Assembly: GCA_018435665.1 (NCBI GenBank)
Contig: JAHDND010000007.1
Span: forward strand, 84,357 to 148,356
Direction of reading: 5' to 3'
From: Candidatus Thiosymbion sp.
Lineage (GTDB): Bacteria; Pseudomonadota; Gammaproteobacteria; Chromatiales; Chromatiaceae
DNA length: 64,000 bases
The position numbers were made by a program, and so were the translations under genes. Below, piece after piece: positions 1 to 11,895 of this stretch (within the stretch, counting starts at the first letter, position 1; each line of letters begins with the position of its first letter). Under the pieces are notes generated by a model. The model made no database searches. It was not told where the DNA came from and was given only the letters and a program-made list of their open reading frames with translations.

Positions 1-1
1 C

Positions 2-862
2 CTGGATCTGGAGCGGATGGTGGCCCTGCTGCTGACCTGGCTCGGACCCAGACCAACAGCCACTCCAGCAGCCAGTCCCACAGCCACAGCCGGATCCTCA
101 CCCAGTCCCACAGCTACAGCCGGACCCGCAGCCAGTCCCACAGCCACAGTCAGACCCACACCAAGTCCCATAGCCACACCCACACCCACACCCCTGGCCA
201 TGACCCCAGGGCCGGCGGCGAGGTTGGCGGCCGATCCGGCTTCCTCCCGGGTCAATCCTGAACTGGAACCCTATCTGGCGGCCAGCACCCTGAAGGCCAA
301 CCTGAACCTGTTCCGGGTGTTACTGCGCGGTTTTGTCGAGGAATTCGCCACCGCCGTCCCCCAGACCCGCCAGGACCTAGCGCGGGACCAGCGCCCGGCC
401 GCCGCCCGGCGTCTCCACAACCTGCGTGGCAACGCCGGCACCCTGGGAGCCCTGGATCTGATGGCGGTAGCCGCGGATCTGGAACGGGCCATCGATGGGG
501 GCGCGGCGGATGTGGAGCCGGGTTTGGCGGACCTGGAGCGCCGGCTTCAGGCCTTCCTGGCCGCGGCCAGGCCCGCCTTGGCGGGAGCGCCGGATGGCCC
601 GGTCACCGCCGGGGATCAGGCCCAGGCCACCCCGACGGGGGCGGACGCGGACCTGACCCAGGCCGTCGCGGGCCTGCGGCAAGACCTGTTGCGGCGCAAT
701 CTCCAGGCGCGGCGCACCTTCAACACCGCGCGCCCTGCCCTCGTCGCCACCCTCGGCGAGAACGCCACGGCAGCCCTCGGCCAGGCTATCCAGCAACTGC
801 GCTTCGCGGAGGCGCTGTCGCTCCTGGATGCCCCCTCAGGGGCGGAGGACGACGGCGCCTGA
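2..862 (+). CDS. C-terminal part of a hybrid sensor kinase (receiver end plus HPt domain), 5' truncated by the window
   Basis: The frame is open from the first bases, so this is the tail of a longer protein. The first residues (LDLERMVALLLTWL) look like the last helix of a receiver domain. A Pro/Ser/Thr/Ala linker of imperfect 10-11-residue repeats follows. Then comes a histidine phosphotransfer (HPt) domain with the motif HNLRGNAGTLGA, whose histidine (near base 415) would accept phosphate from the receiver. A last helical stretch of about 60 residues (NLQARRTFNTARPAL) is of a kind I recognise only as a recurring tail of such kinases. Likely role: the end of a multi-step phosphorelay in a membrane kinase. 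It converges with the kinase gene ending at 976. The catalytic part lies outside the window, so the signal sensed cannot be judged. Confidence 0.75.
   Translation: MDLERMVALLLTWLGPRPTATPAASPTATAGSSPSPTATAGPAASPTATVRPTPSPIATPTPTPLAMTPGPAARLAADPASSRVNPELEPYLAASTLKANLNLFRVLLRGFVEEFATAVPQTRQDLARDQRPAAARRLHNLRGNAGTLGALDLMAVAADLERAIDGGAADVEPGLADLERRLQAFLAAARPALAGAPDGPVTAGDQAQATPTGADADLTQAVAGLRQDLLRRNLQARRTFNTARPALVATLGENATAALGQAIQQLRFAEALSLLDAPSGAEDDGA
56..205 (+). repeat. Degenerate in-frame tandem repeat coding for a Ser/Thr/Pro linker
   Basis: Units built on cagtcccacagccacagccg recur about every 30-33 bases and encode variants of ASPTATAG / PSPTATAG. They form the flexible linker between the receiver and HPt domains. 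Such runs usually vary in copy number between strains; that part is inference. Confidence 0.7.
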
Positions 863-975
863 GGCCGGCGGGGAGGGGCCAACCATGGGGGCTGGGCCGA
901 GGGCTCAGCGCTCAGGGGGTAGAGACCAGTGATCAGGAAACGGGGCCCAGGGGGGTAGAAACCAAGGACAAGGGA

Positions 976-3059
<2,084 letters not shown>

Positions 3060-3063
<4 letters not shown>

Positions 3064-4157
3064 TGCAGTTCTTGCCGCAGGTCCTGGATGAAGTGGTAGC
3101 GGCCGCTGACGTCGCCGTAAGCGTCGAAGCGGATCGGGCCCAGGCTGGTCTGATGGCTGGGCCTGGTCAGCAGATAGCGCTTGACCGCCGCCGGGGTGTC
3201 ATCGCCCGCGGCGAAGGCCTGGTCCAGCAGTTCCAGGCCGATCTGTACCGATAGGGTCAAGACATGGGGCTCGTAACCGAAGCGGGCGTGGAAACGGCGT
3301 GCATAGTCGTCGATGGCCGAGTCCTGGCGCCGGGAGGGGTAGGGGCTGGGCAGGATGATCCGGTCGAGAGCCGCCCCGGTCGTCTCCAGGATCTCCGGCG
3401 AGCGCGCCCAGGGGGTCAGCAGGATGGGGGCATCCGGATGCTGATAGTGGAAGAGTTGGGCGATATTGCCGATGGCGGTCTGGAAGGTTCCGGCCAGGAT
3501 GTAGAGGGCGTCGTAATCCGCCGCCATCAGCTCCCGGTAGTCGTCGGGCCGGAAGTCCGCGACCAGCAATTTCCGGTGGACGATCTCCCAGGGGCCCAGG
3601 TCCGTCAGGGCGGCGGCGAAGTTCGCGTAGGCCGGGTCCGTGTAGGGGGGATTGCTGGTGTCCTGGAGGACCAGGAGCCGGCGCCCGGGCAGGCCGTTGA
3701 CGAAGGCGGCCAGGGCGCGCTGCTCCTGGACGGCGTCGGGGATGATCCGCAGGAGGAAATCGTCCCGGCCCGTCAGGGCCGGGGTGGTGGAGGCGGCGTT
3801 GATCACCAGCGCCCGGTCACCGGCGAAGAGTTCCCGGCTAGCCAGGGCGCATTTGGAGGGGTGGAAGGTGAGGAGGAAGTGGACCCCACGGGCCAGGACC
3901 TCCGCCAGCAGGCCAGGGGTTTCCTCCGGGTTGCAGTCCTCATGGACCGGCACGAGCTGGATCCGGCTGTCGGGGTGGGCTTCCAGATAGAGTTCGGCGG
4001 CGTGCATCTCGCCGGAACCCAGCAGGCCGCGCAGGTTCGTCTGGGCGACGATGGCCACCGGGATGGCGGGGGCGGGCCATAGCCACCAGGCGAGCCCGGC
4101 GGCGGCGATGAACGCGGGGACGAGCAGCCAGGGGTGTTTTTTCATGGGTTCAGTCAT
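3060..4157 (-). CDS. Periplasmic ligand-binding protein of the LivJ/amino-acid-receptor fold, between two kinases
   Basis: 365 residues. An N-terminal hydrophobic segment (residues 7-27) serves as export signal or membrane anchor. The rest has the two-lobed type I periplasmic binding fold (IPVAIVAQTNLRG, then a lobe ending near ILAGTFQTAIGN, and a tail with TSLGPIRFDAYGDV typical of the family). No permease or ATPase gene lies near. It sits 9 bases downstream of the CHASE hybrid kinase and overlaps the next kinase by four bases, so all three form one operon. I infer that it presents a small ligand to the neighbouring kinases rather than feeding transport. A second ATG four codons in is an alternative start. 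The ligand is unknown. Confidence 0.75.
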
Positions 4158-4166
4158 CGGTCGGTT

Positions 4167-6794
4167 TCAGGGTTGATGCTCGGCCGTGGCCGGACCCAGC
4201 ACCCCGACGAAGGCCTCGAGGTCGTAGTTATAGGCCCAACTGGCCAGGACCTTGTCCAGGGTCCGGTCCGTGCCCTCGATCCGACGCAGGAGGTCGTTGA
4301 TCGCCGCGAAATCGCCCAACTCCACGGCTTCCCGGAGCTCGTTACGCCAGCCGGAGGGGCAGTTGGCTAGACGGTTGGCAAGCTCTTGGATCGTTAGTCG
4401 CGATGGGGAAGCCGACGATGGGCCTGCCGTGCCGCGTCGGAAACGCAGACCGGCATGCCGCTCCAGGATGGCGAGGATCTCGTTGGCGACGAAGGGCTTG
4501 CAGGCAAAGTCGTCGCAACCGCTGGCCAGAAACCGGTCGCGCTCCTCGTCGAAGGCGCTGGCGGTCAGGGCGATGATGGCCGTCCGGCCCCTGTCGGATC
4601 CGTCCGACATCGCAGCCTTGATGTGGCTGGCCGCCGCCTCGCCAGAAAGGACCGGCATGCGCATGTCCATGAAGATGACATGGGGCCGCCATTCCGCCCA
4701 GACCACCCCGGCCTCCCGGCCGTCACCCGCCTCGCGGATCTCCAGGACCGGCGGGTGGGGGTTAACCGCCTCCAGCAGGGACCGCAGCGGCGCCCGGTTA
4801 TCGGGCAGGTCATCGACGATGAGGATCCGACATCCCGGTTGTCCCGGTTCTAGGCCGAGGATCGGAGCCTCTTCCGGAGACTCGATTCCAGGGCCTTCTC
4901 CGGCGTCTTCCGTGGGCAAGGGCAGGGAGAAGCGGAAGCAGCTCCCCAGGCCGGGGGTGCTGGTCAGGGTCAGTTCGCCGCCCATGAGGCGCACGTACTC
5001 ATGGCTCAGGGCAAGGCCGAGGCCGGTCCCTTCCTGCAGTCGGTGACCCGAGGTCGTCTGGCTGAAGGGCTGGAAAAGCCGGGCCAGTTCGTCCCTGTCC
5101 ATACCCACCCCCGTGTCGCTGACGCTGAAGCGGATGCGTGCCCCCTCCCGCTCCACCCGCAGGCAAACGCTGCCACGTTCGGTGAATTTGATCGCGTTAC
5201 TCAGCAGATTGAGCAATATCTGGCGCAGGCGCTGCTTGTCGCCCACCAGGAGCTGGGGTAGATCGTCCACCTCCAGGCTCAGGTCGAGCCCCTTGTCCCG
5301 GGCCCGCAGGGCGAAGAAGCTCTCGATCTCGGTCAGCAAGTGGCAGGGGTCGAAGGGGGCGGGTTGCAGGGTCAGGCGCCCGGCCTCGATCTTGGCCATG
5401 TCGAGGATGTCGTTGATCAGGGTCAGCAGGTGCTCGCCGCTGCGCTGGATGACGGCCAGGCTCTCGCGCTGGATCTGCCCCAGGCTGGGGTCCCGGCCCA
5501 GGACTTGGGCGAAACCGAGAATGGCGTTCATCGGCGTCCGGATCTCGTGGCTCATGTTGGCCAGAAACAGGGATTTGGCCTGGTTGGCCGCCTCCGCCTG
5601 CTCCTTGGCGTGGACCAGGGCGGCCTCGGCACGGCGGGCGCGCTTGATGTCCGCCAGGAGCAGGAAGGCGATCAGGGTGAGCAGGAGGCTGACCAGCAGG
5701 CCAGCCCCCAGTACGGCATGGGACGATCCGAGGTTCAGGGTTTGGGCGAAGGGGGGCAGGGTCTGGAAGTTGAGCACCCAGGGTTGGCCGTAGACCGCTC
5801 GGGTGACGCGGCTGTGAAACGCCGGCGTGTAATCCACCGGCAGTTCCCGCTGCTCGGCTTGGAGGCTACTGAAGAGCAGGGCGTCCGGTCCCTCCCGCTC
5901 CGCGGCATGGAGATCGAAGGCGAGGTCCTGGGGCAAGCGGCCGAGGGCGCCAAGAATGAAGTCCTTGACGCGGATCGGGCTGTAGGCGAAGCCGCGCAGG
6001 GCCTGGCGGCGGGCCTCGACGGTATCCGTCGCCAGCCCCGGGCGATAGATGGGCAAATACATGAGAAAGCCGTTCTGGGTGTCCTGTTGGGTCTCCTGAA
6101 CCAACACCACCTTGGCCGTGACGCTGGTCTCGCCGCTGTCCCGGGCCCGCGCCATGGCCGCCTGGCGCACCGGTTCCGAGAACATGTCGTAGCCGAAGGC
6201 GCGCTGGTTGCGCCAGTCGAAGGGTTCCAGGTAGACGATGGCGGTATAGGCCGGCCGCTCGCCCTCGGGGCGCAGGCGATAGTCCGGAAAGCCCTGGGCC
6301 TGGACCTCGCGGATATGCTCCTCGACCTGGCCGGGGGGGATCCATTGGGAGAAGCCCACCCCCTGGATGCCGGGATAATTCGCGTCCAGTTCGAGGATGT
6401 CGACATAGCGCCGCCATTCGTCCCGGCTGACGTCGAGGGAGGCGTTGAAGAGGCCGACGGCGCCCCGCAGCAACTGCTCGTCATCGTGCAGGCGGCTGAA
6501 GATCCGCTCGGCGATCTCCTGGACCCGGTCCTCGTACCGGGCCAGGGCCCGCGCCTGGAGCCCGGCGTCGTAGAGCCACCAGAAGAGGCCCGTCATGGTC
6601 AGGGACAGGCCCAGCACCAGATAGGGCAGGGCGGTCACGAGGCGACCGAAGGGGTTTGAGGCCTCCACCCCGGGGGCGCTAGCGTCGGCCCCTGCGCTGG
6701 GCTGGCGGTGTGAGCGGTGCATGGCAGTCATCGTTGTCATTAAGTCCATGGGCCTGGCGGGCCGGAAAGGGGTCCCCTCAACCGCAGGAAACAC
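4167..6794 (-). CDS. CHASE-domain hybrid sensor histidine kinase
   Basis: 875 residues. Two membrane segments (about 52-72 and 355-378) bracket a CHASE extracellular sensing domain ([13 protein letters not shown], the block [21 protein letters not shown]). Then follow HisKA with [17 protein letters not shown] (histidine near residue 415), an ATPase domain ([24 protein letters not shown]), and a receiver domain starting [11 protein letters not shown] with the phospho-aspartate in FMDMRMP (near 708) and lysine in CKPF. The tail carries the same TWAYDYNLEAF-like module (here [12 protein letters not shown]) as the kinase ending at 976. It is first in a three-gene operon with the binding protein and second kinase. 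No DNA-binding output is present, so phosphate must pass on, perhaps to the REC-GGDEF gene transcribed divergently. The true start may be an ATG some 16-23 codons in. Confidence 0.85.
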   Translation of the reverse strand: MFPAVEGTPFRPARPMDLMTTMTAMHRSHRQPSAGADASAPGVEASNPFGRLVTALPYLVLGLSLTMTGLFWWLYDAGLQARALARYEDRVQEIAERIFSRLHDDEQLLRGAVGLFNASLDVSRDEWRRYVDILELDANYPGIQGVGFSQWIPPGQVEEHIREVQAQGFPDYRLRPEGERPAYTAIVYLEPFDWRNQRAFGYDMFSEPVRQAAMARARDSGETSVTAKVVLVQETQQDTQNGFLMYLPIYRPGLATDTVEARRQALRGFAYSPIRVKDFILGALGRLPQDLAFDLHAAEREGPDALLFSSLQAEQRELPVDYTPAFHSRVTRAVYGQPWVLNFQTLPPFAQTLNLGSSHAVLGAGLLVSLLLTLIAFLLLADIKRARRAEAALVHAKEQAEAANQAKSLFLANMSHEIRTPMNAILGFAQVLGRDPSLGQIQRESLAVIQRSGEHLLTLINDILDMAKIEAGRLTLQPAPFDPCHLLTEIESFFALRARDKGLDLSLEVDDLPQLLVGDKQRLRQILLNLLSNAIKFTERGSVCLRVEREGARIRFSVSDTGVGMDRDELARLFQPFSQTTSGHRLQEGTGLGLALSHEYVRLMGGELTLTSTPGLGSCFRFSLPLPTEDAGEGPGIESPEEAPILGLEPGQPGCRILIVDDLPDNRAPLRSLLEAVNPHPPVLEIREAGDGREAGVVWAEWRPHVIFMDMRMPVLSGEAAASHIKAAMSDGSDRGRTAIIALTASAFDEERDRFLASGCDDFACKPFVANEILAILERHAGLRFRRGTAGPSSASPSRLTIQELANRLANCPSGWRNELREAVELGDFAAINDLLRRIEGTDRTLDKVLASWAYNYDLEAFVGVLGPATAEHQP

Positions 6795-6983
6795 CTAAAA
6801 TCTAACATGTCCGGTGGTGCTGGGGCGCCCCCACCGGCGGCGAAATGCCCGCCCCAAGGTCAAAATTTGTCGCACGGATACAAAAGATTGCCGCGCGGGT
6901 CTATCCGCTGGTCCTTGGGTATATTAGGATTTTGTTATGCCGAGTCACTTTCTCCTCGCCGTTGGGCAAGCAGGCGGCCGACC

Positions 6984-7883
6984 ATGCGCATCCTGATCGT
7001 CGACGACGTCCCCGACAATATCCGGGTGCTGAGCCGCATGCTGGCCGACGAGGGCCATCAGATCTCGATGGCCAACAACGGCCGTCAGGCCTTGCGGGTA
7101 GCCGCCGCCAGTACCCCGGACCTCATCCTGCTCGATGTCATGATGCCGGAACTGGACGGCTACGCCACCATTACCGCCCTAAAGGCGGATCCTCGCCTGG
7201 CCCCGATCCCGGTCATCTTCATCACCGCCCTGGCCGATGCCGAGGACGAGGCCCATGGCCTGGGCCTGGGAGCGGTGGACTATATCACCAAGCCTTTCAA
7301 GGAGGCCGTGGTCCGGGCCAGGGTCAGGACGCATCTGGAACTCAAGCGCCAGCGCGATATCCTGGCGGAGTTGTCCACGTTCGACGGTCTGACCGGCATC
7401 CCCAATCGCCGCGCCCTGGATGCCCGCCTGGCCCAGGAATGGCGCCGCCTGGCCCGGAGTGGCGATACCCTGGGCATGCTCATGATCGATGTCGATCATT
7501 TCAAGGCCTTCAACGACCGCCTGGGCCATCTGGCCGGCGATGACTGTCTGCGCCGGGTGGCGCTCACCCTGGCGGGTGAACTCAAGCGCGCGGGGGATTT
7601 CGTCGCCCGCTATGGGGGCGAGGAGTTCGTGTGCCTGCTGCCCGGGGTGCAGCCGGAGGGCCTGGCCGCGATCGCCGAACAGCTCCGGGCGGCGGTCGAG
7701 GCCCAGCACATTCCCCACGAGGCCTCCCCCACCGCGCCCTGGGTGACCATCAGCCTGGGGGCGGCCCTGTGCCAGCCCGCGTCGGACCAGTCGCCGACCC
7801 GCCTGATCGACGCGGCGGATGCCCAGCTCTACCTGGCGAAGGCCCAGGGCCGCAATCGGGCCAGTCTGGCGGCGAGCGGCTAA
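6984..7883 (+). CDS. Response regulator with GGDEF output (diguanylate cyclase)
   Basis: 299 residues from the ATG that opens MRILIVDDVPDN. A longer upstream reading frame exists but lacks conserved sequence, so I place the start here. The receiver domain has its phospho-aspartate in LILLDVMMPELDG and lysine in TKPFKEA. The cyclase domain has an intact GGEEF signature and, exactly five residues before it, RAGD, which fits the RxxD inhibitory site that binds c-di-GMP. Expected reaction: two GTP to c-di-GMP in the cytoplasm, switched by phosphorylation. It is divergent from the CHASE kinase operon, a likely but unproven partner. Its stop codon lies in a 21-base tandem duplication. Confidence 0.9.
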   Translation: MRILIVDDVPDNIRVLSRMLADEGHQISMANNGRQALRVAAASTPDLILLDVMMPELDGYATITALKADPRLAPIPVIFITALADAEDEAHGLGLGAVDYITKPFKEAVVRARVRTHLELKRQRDILAELSTFDGLTGIPNRRALDARLAQEWRRLARSGDTLGMLMIDVDHFKAFNDRLGHLAGDDCLRRVALTLAGELKRAGDFVARYGGEEFVCLLPGVQPEGLAAIAEQLRAAVEAQHIPHEASPTAPWVTISLGAALCQPASDQSPTRLIDAADAQLYLAKAQGRNRASLAASG

Positions 7884-7906
7884 CCCCTGGCGGCGAGCGG
7901 CTAACC
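7866..7906 (+). repeat. 21-bp tandem duplication at the end of the cyclase gene
   Basis: ctggcggcgagcggctaacc occurs at 7866 and again at 7887, so the last codons and the stop of the cyclase gene are followed by a second copy. It is a recent small duplication with no effect on the protein. Confidence 0.8.
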
Positions 7907-7945
7907 TGTACTAGGCCTGACGACCGCCCGCCAGCGACCAGGAAG
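7905..7945 (+). repeat. Possible decayed copy of the long palindromic repeat
   Basis: The stretch around gcctgacgaccgcccgccag matches the middle and right arm of the palindromic repeat at 9368-9530 if its second inner hairpin is deleted. The match is short, so this is tentative. Confidence 0.3.
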
Positions 7946-7971
7946 GCGCGCATGCCGCCGGCCAAAGCGGA

Positions 7972-7977
7972 TAGAAT
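7972..7977 (+). promoter_or_regulatory. Possible -10 element of the glyA promoter
   Basis: TAGAAT lies 30 bases upstream of the glyA ATG in an otherwise GC-rich gap. No good -35 is seen at the usual distance, so support is weak. Confidence 0.3.
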
Positions 7978-8006
7978 GCACCGATTTCACCGCTTGAGGC
8001 CACGCC

Positions 8007-9263
8007 ATGTTTGACCAGTCCACCCGCATCGAGGGCTATGACGACGAGCTCTGGGCGGCGATCCAGAACGAGGAACGCCGCCAGGAAGAGCACGTCGAGC
8101 TCATCGCCTCGGAGAACTACGCCAGCCCCCGGGTGATGCAGGCCCAGGGTTCGGTGCTCACCAACAAGTACGCCGAGGGCTATCCCGGCAAGCGTTATTA
8201 CGGCGGTTGCGAGTACGTCGATATCGCCGAGCAACTGGCCATCGACCGCGCCAAGGCCCTGTTCGGCGCCGACTTCGCCAATGTCCAGCCCCACTCCGGC
8301 TCCCAGGCCAACGCCGCCGTCTACATGGCCCTCTGTGAAGCGGGCGATGTGGTGCTGGGCATGAGCCTGGCCCATGGCGGTCACCTGACCCACGGCGCCA
8401 AGCCCAACTTTTCCGGCAAGCTGTACCGGGCCTATCAATACGGTCTGGACCCGGCCACCGGGGAGATTGACTACGCGGAGGTCGAGCGTTTGGCCAAGGA
8501 GCACCGGCCCAAGCTGATCGTCGCCGGCTTTTCCGCCTACTCCCGGGTGGTGGACTGGCAGCGCTTCCGCGATATCGCCGACGCCGTGGGCGCCTACCTG
8601 CTGGTGGACATGGCCCATGTCGCCGGCCTGGTGGCGGCGGGGCTCTACCCCAGTCCGGTCCGGATCGCCGACGTCACCACCACCACCACCCACAAGACCC
8701 TGCGCGGCCCCCGCGGCGGCCTGATCCTGGCCAAGGCCAATCCGGAGATCGAGAAGAAGCTCAACTCCCTGGTCTTCCCCGGCATCCAGGGCGGGCCCCT
8801 GATGCACGTCATCGCCGCCAAGGCGGTGGCCTTCAAGGAGGCCATGGACCCCGCCTTCAAGGACTACCAGCGCCAGGTCCTGACCAATGCCCGCGCCATG
8901 GCCCAGGTCTTCCTCAACCGCGGTTATGACGTGGTCTCCGGCGGCACCGACGATCACCTCTTCCTCGTCAGCTTCATCGCCCAGGGCCTCACCGGCAAGG
9001 AGGTGGATGCCTGGCTGGGGGCGGCCAACATCACCGTCAACAAGAATGCCGTGCCCAATGACCCCCAGTCGCCCTTCGTCACCAGCGGCATCCGCGTCGG
9101 CACCCCGGCCCTGACCACCCGCGGCTGTGGCGAGGCCGAGGCACGGGACCTGGCGGGCTGGATGTGCGATCTCATCGACGCCCGCGGCGAGCAGGCGGTC
9201 TGCGACCAGGTCAAGGCTAAGGTCCTCGACCTGTGCGCCCGTTTTCCGGTCTATCGCCACTGA
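8007..9263 (+). CDS. glyA: Serine hydroxymethyltransferase
   Basis: 418 residues, the normal length. The enzyme is a cytoplasmic, pyridoxal-phosphate-dependent dimer or tetramer that converts serine and tetrahydrofolate to glycine and methylene-tetrahydrofolate, the main source of one-carbon units. The N-terminus has the family blocks [14 protein letters not shown] and [17 protein letters not shown]. The cofactor lysine sits in [14 protein letters not shown] (near residue 230). GAGG precedes the ATG at a fitting distance. glyA followed by nrdR and ribD is the common gammaproteobacterial order. Here a palindromic repeat separates glyA from nrdR. Confidence 0.97.
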   Translation: MFDQSTRIEGYDDELWAAIQNEERRQEEHVELIASENYASPRVMQAQGSVLTNKYAEGYPGKRYYGGCEYVDIAEQLAIDRAKALFGADFANVQPHSGSQANAAVYMALCEAGDVVLGMSLAHGGHLTHGAKPNFSGKLYRAYQYGLDPATGEIDYAEVERLAKEHRPKLIVAGFSAYSRVVDWQRFRDIADAVGAYLLVDMAHVAGLVAAGLYPSPVRIADVTTTTTHKTLRGPRGGLILAKANPEIEKKLNSLVFPGIQGGPLMHVIAAKAVAFKEAMDPAFKDYQRQVLTNARAMAQVFLNRGYDVVSGGTDDHLFLVSFIAQGLTGKEVDAWLGAANITVNKNAVPNDPQSPFVTSGIRVGTPALTTRGCGEAEARDLAGWMCDLIDARGEQAVCDQVKAKVLDLCARFPVYRH

Positions 9264-9367
9264 GTCCGGATTGGCGGATCCGTCATGACCCGGCTTCATC
9301 CCTCTTGGTGGTGCGGCCGAGTCGGAGTGGGGGCGGAGAGCACCGCGACCTCATGTGTGCCGGAAAT

Positions 9368-9530
9368 CTAGACATCGTGCATCAATTTTCGGCTACCCCG
9401 GGTCGGGTGGCGACTGGCGGGGGACGTCGTGAATACGTCCCTGTAGGCTTGACGACCGCATCCTTGCGGTCGACACCCCCGCCAGTCGCCACCCGACCCT
9501 CCTCTGCGATGCCGAAAACTGCAACGCGGG
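9368..9530 (+). repeat. Long palindromic intergenic repeat, copy A
   Basis: A perfect 24-base inverted repeat (9400-9423 with 9476-9499, core gggtcgggtggcgactggcg) encloses two smaller hairpins: ggacg/cgtcc and gaccgca/tgcggtc with a tcct loop (9454-9471). Outside the main stem a further pair (ttttcggc / gccgaaaa) extends the symmetry. A reverse-oriented homologue lies at 63032-63198. No ORF fits inside. It is probably a non-autonomous mobile palindrome or a structured RNA/DNA element. Confidence 0.8.
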
Positions 9531-9542
9531 TTGTATAACTGA

Positions 9543-10055
9543 ATGCGCTGTCCCTATTGCGGCGCCCAGGACACCAAGGTCATCGATTCCCGGCTCTCTG
9601 GGGACGGTGACCAGGTGCGCCGGCGCCGGGAGTGCCTGCTGTGCAAGGACCGCTTCACCACCTACGAGGCGGCGGAGCTGAATCTGCCCCGGGTCATCAA
9701 ACGCGATGGCAGCCGGGTGCCCTTCGACGGTCGCAAGGTCTATTCCGGCATGATGCGCGCCCTGGAAAAGCGCAAGGTGCCGACGGAACGGGTCGAGGCC
9801 GCCCTAGCGCGCATCAACCGCAAGCTCATCGCCAGCGGCGAGGGCGAGGTCTCCTCCCGACAGATCGGCGAACTGGTGATGGAGGAACTGCGCCAACTGG
9901 ACGAGGTCGCCTTCGTCCGCTTCGCCTCCGTCTACCGCAAGTTCGAGGATGTGCGCGCCTTCCGCGAGGAGATCGACCGCCTGGAGCGCCAGCCAGGGTC
10001 CGAGGCCGCGCGCAAGCAGCTCGACCTGCTGTCGGAGCTGGGCCGCAAGGCATGA
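9543..10055 (+). CDS. nrdR: Transcriptional repressor NrdR
   Basis: 170 residues, slightly longer than usual. An N-terminal zinc ribbon ([17 protein letters not shown], second cysteine pair in CLLCKDRF) is followed by the ATP-cone domain starting [18 protein letters not shown]. NrdR senses ATP/dATP through the cone and represses ribonucleotide reductase genes by binding NrdR boxes. The last four bases overlap the ribD start (ATGA), so the two are co-translated. The ribosome-binding site is weak, and the palindromic repeat ends only about 12 bases upstream. Confidence 0.96.
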   Translation: MRCPYCGAQDTKVIDSRLSGDGDQVRRRRECLLCKDRFTTYEAAELNLPRVIKRDGSRVPFDGRKVYSGMMRALEKRKVPTERVEAALARINRKLIASGEGEVSSRQIGELVMEELRQLDEVAFVRFASVYRKFEDVRAFREEIDRLERQPGSEAARKQLDLLSELGRKA

Positions 10056-11257
10056 GCAACGCCGACCCCGCCACAGACCCCATCGCCGACCGGGTCTTCA
10101 TGGCCCGCGCCATCCGCCTGGCGACCCGGGGCCTCTACACCACCGAGCCGAATCCCCGGGTCGGCTGCGTCATCGTCAAGGAAGGCGTGGTGGTGGGGGA
10201 GGGCTGGCACCAGCGCGCCGGCCAGCCCCATGCGGAACCCCTCGCCCTGGCGGCGGCGGGGGACGCGGCGCGGGGCGCCACCGCCTATGTCAGCCTGGAG
10301 CCCTGCTGCCACCATGGCCGCACCCCGCCCTGCACCGAGGCCCTGCTGGCGGCCGGGGTGGCGCGGGTGGTGGTGGCCATGACCGACCCCAACCCCCTGG
10401 TCGCCGGTTCCGGCCTGGACCGGCTGCGGGCGGCAGGCGTGGCGGTGGAACAGGGCCTGCTGGAGGCGGAGGCGCGACGCCTCAACCCCGGCTTTATCAA
10501 GCGCATGGAGCGGGGTCTGCCCTACGTGCGCGTCAAGCTCGCGGCGAGCCTGGACGGCCGCACCGCCATGGCCAGTCGCGAGAGCCAGTGGATCACTTCG
10601 GCCGCGGCCCGGCGGGATGTGCAATTCCTGCGGGCCCGCAGCTCCGCCATCCTCACCGGCGTCGGCACTCTGCTGGCGGACGATCCCTCCCTGAACGTGC
10701 GCCTGAGCCCCGCCGACCTGCCGGGTGTCGGGCCCGACGGCGTGGTGCGCCAGCCCCTGCGGGTGGTGGTCGATAGTCGCCTGCGCACCCCGCCCACGGC
10801 GCGGCTGCTGGCCCTGCCGGGGCAGACCCTCATTGTCTGCCAGGAGTGGGAGGCCGGTCCTGGCTCCCAGGAAGACGACGCCGCCTCCCCGCGGGACGAT
10901 CACAACTCCCGGATGGGGGGACAGGCTTCCCGCCTGGAGGCCTCCGGCGCCGGCATCCTCATGATCCCCGCGGGTCCCGGGGGGTTGGATCTCGAGACCC
11001 TGCTGCGCTATCTCGCCCGCATGGAGATCAACGAGGTCCTGATCGAGGCCGGCGCCACCCTGGCCGGCAGCGCCCTTCAGGCCGGCCTGGTCGATGAACT
11101 GGTGCTCTACCTCGCCCCCCACCTCATGGGCGACGCCGGGCGTGGCCTTTTCCATCTCACCGGCCTGGAACGGATGGCCGACCGTCTGGCCCTGCACATC
11201 CAGGACCTGCGCCAGATCGGTCCGGACCTGCGGCTCACGGTCGTGCGGAAGGGGTGA
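10052..11257 (+). CDS. ribD: Riboflavin biosynthesis deaminase/reductase RibD
   Basis: 401 residues from the ATG overlapping the nrdR stop. The N-terminal deaminase domain has the zinc-site HAEPLAL and [12 protein letters not shown]. The C-terminal reductase begins [14 protein letters not shown]. Together they catalyse the second and third steps from GTP to riboflavin. A roughly 30-residue hydrophilic stretch (near bases 10855-10950, containing [15 protein letters not shown]) sits inside the reductase and looks like a lineage-specific insertion. In most gammaproteobacteria ribE and ribBA follow directly. Here the cluster stops, and ribBA resumes 35 kb away. Confidence 0.95.
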   Translation: MSNADPATDPIADRVFMARAIRLATRGLYTTEPNPRVGCVIVKEGVVVGEGWHQRAGQPHAEPLALAAAGDAARGATAYVSLEPCCHHGRTPPCTEALLAAGVARVVVAMTDPNPLVAGSGLDRLRAAGVAVEQGLLEAEARRLNPGFIKRMERGLPYVRVKLAASLDGRTAMASRESQWITSAAARRDVQFLRARSSAILTGVGTLLADDPSLNVRLSPADLPGVGPDGVVRQPLRVVVDSRLRTPPTARLLALPGQTLIVCQEWEAGPGSQEDDAASPRDDHNSRMGGQASRLEASGAGILMIPAGPGGLDLETLLRYLARMEINEVLIEAGATLAGSALQAGLVDELVLYLAPHLMGDAGRGLFHLTGLERMADRLALHIQDLRQIGPDLRLTVVRKG

Positions 11258-11649
11258 ACTGGAGCGACCTCCGGCCGATCTGGTTGTCGGTAGCGGTGCA
11301 GGGCTGAAGCGGAGGCTCGCCCGTCCGCTGGAACAGGGCGAGTATCCTGAGAATTCTTTCCCCCGCGGACCCTAGGTACATAATGCGTTGGGCAGACCGG
11401 GTATTAGGTTGTCCCAGCCCGAATGCCCGCCTCTCCGAAGAAGTCCCATCAACCGAATGGCTAACACTGTCGAGCCCCCATAGCGCTTTGTCCGCGCCGC
11501 GCAGGGTTTCGAGGCGATCAGGTGGATGATCTGTTACTTGCGCGGCAACACCTGTCTGGCCGACGGAGGCCCTGATGAGCACGACCGTCGCGGATGATTT
11601 GCTCCTGCACACGATTGTCGACCTGACGTAAGGAGGGCATGCCAGGACC
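11258..11649 (+). other. Intergenic stretch without a recognisable gene
   Basis: About 390 bases after ribD where ribE would be expected. I find no ribE start or motif on either strand. At the end AAGGAGG (11630-11636) precedes an ATG at 11639 that opens a four-codon frame ending in TGA, which overlaps the GTG at 11650. This may be a tiny leader coupled to the next reading frame. Confidence 0.5.
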
Positions 11650-11895
11650 GTGAAAGAATTTCAACCAGAAGGGGCAATGATCCAGCCTGCATCCCAGGAG
11701 GAGATACAGCGGCGGAATGCCGAACTGGAGGGGCGAGATGCCGCCCGCATCGCCGAGCTGGAGGCGGAGATCGCCGCGCGCCAGGTGGCGGAGGCGCGGT
11801 TGCGCGAACGCGAGGAACGCCTGCGGCTGATCACCGAAAACATTACCGAGTTTTTCTGGCTCAGTGACGCCGCCATCAGCCGGATTGAAGCATGA
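11650..11895 (+). pseudogene. Remnant of the N-terminal part of a PAS-GGDEF-EAL protein
   Basis: 81 codons from a GTG: a coiled-coil segment (EIQRRNAELEGRDAARIAELEAEIAAR) leading into the start of a PAS domain (ERLRLITENITEFFW), then an abrupt stop. The next gene starts on the overlapping ATGA and begins exactly where the EAL domain of the 1103-residue protein begins (MNAALTRF). The simplest reading is that an ancestral PAS-GGDEF-EAL gene lost the rest of its PAS and all its GGDEF domain in a deletion that also changed frame. The fragment could still be translated and aid EAL translation by coupling. Confidence 0.6.

Noticed and set aside
56..205. CRISPR-like array
   Set aside because: The units are contiguous, degenerate, in frame and code for a Pro/Ser/Thr linker; there are no spacers.
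9632..10051. N-terminal extension of ribD into the nrdR region
   Set aside because: The extension is out of frame with nrdR and has no family similarity; the ATG overlapping the nrdR stop gives a normal RibD.
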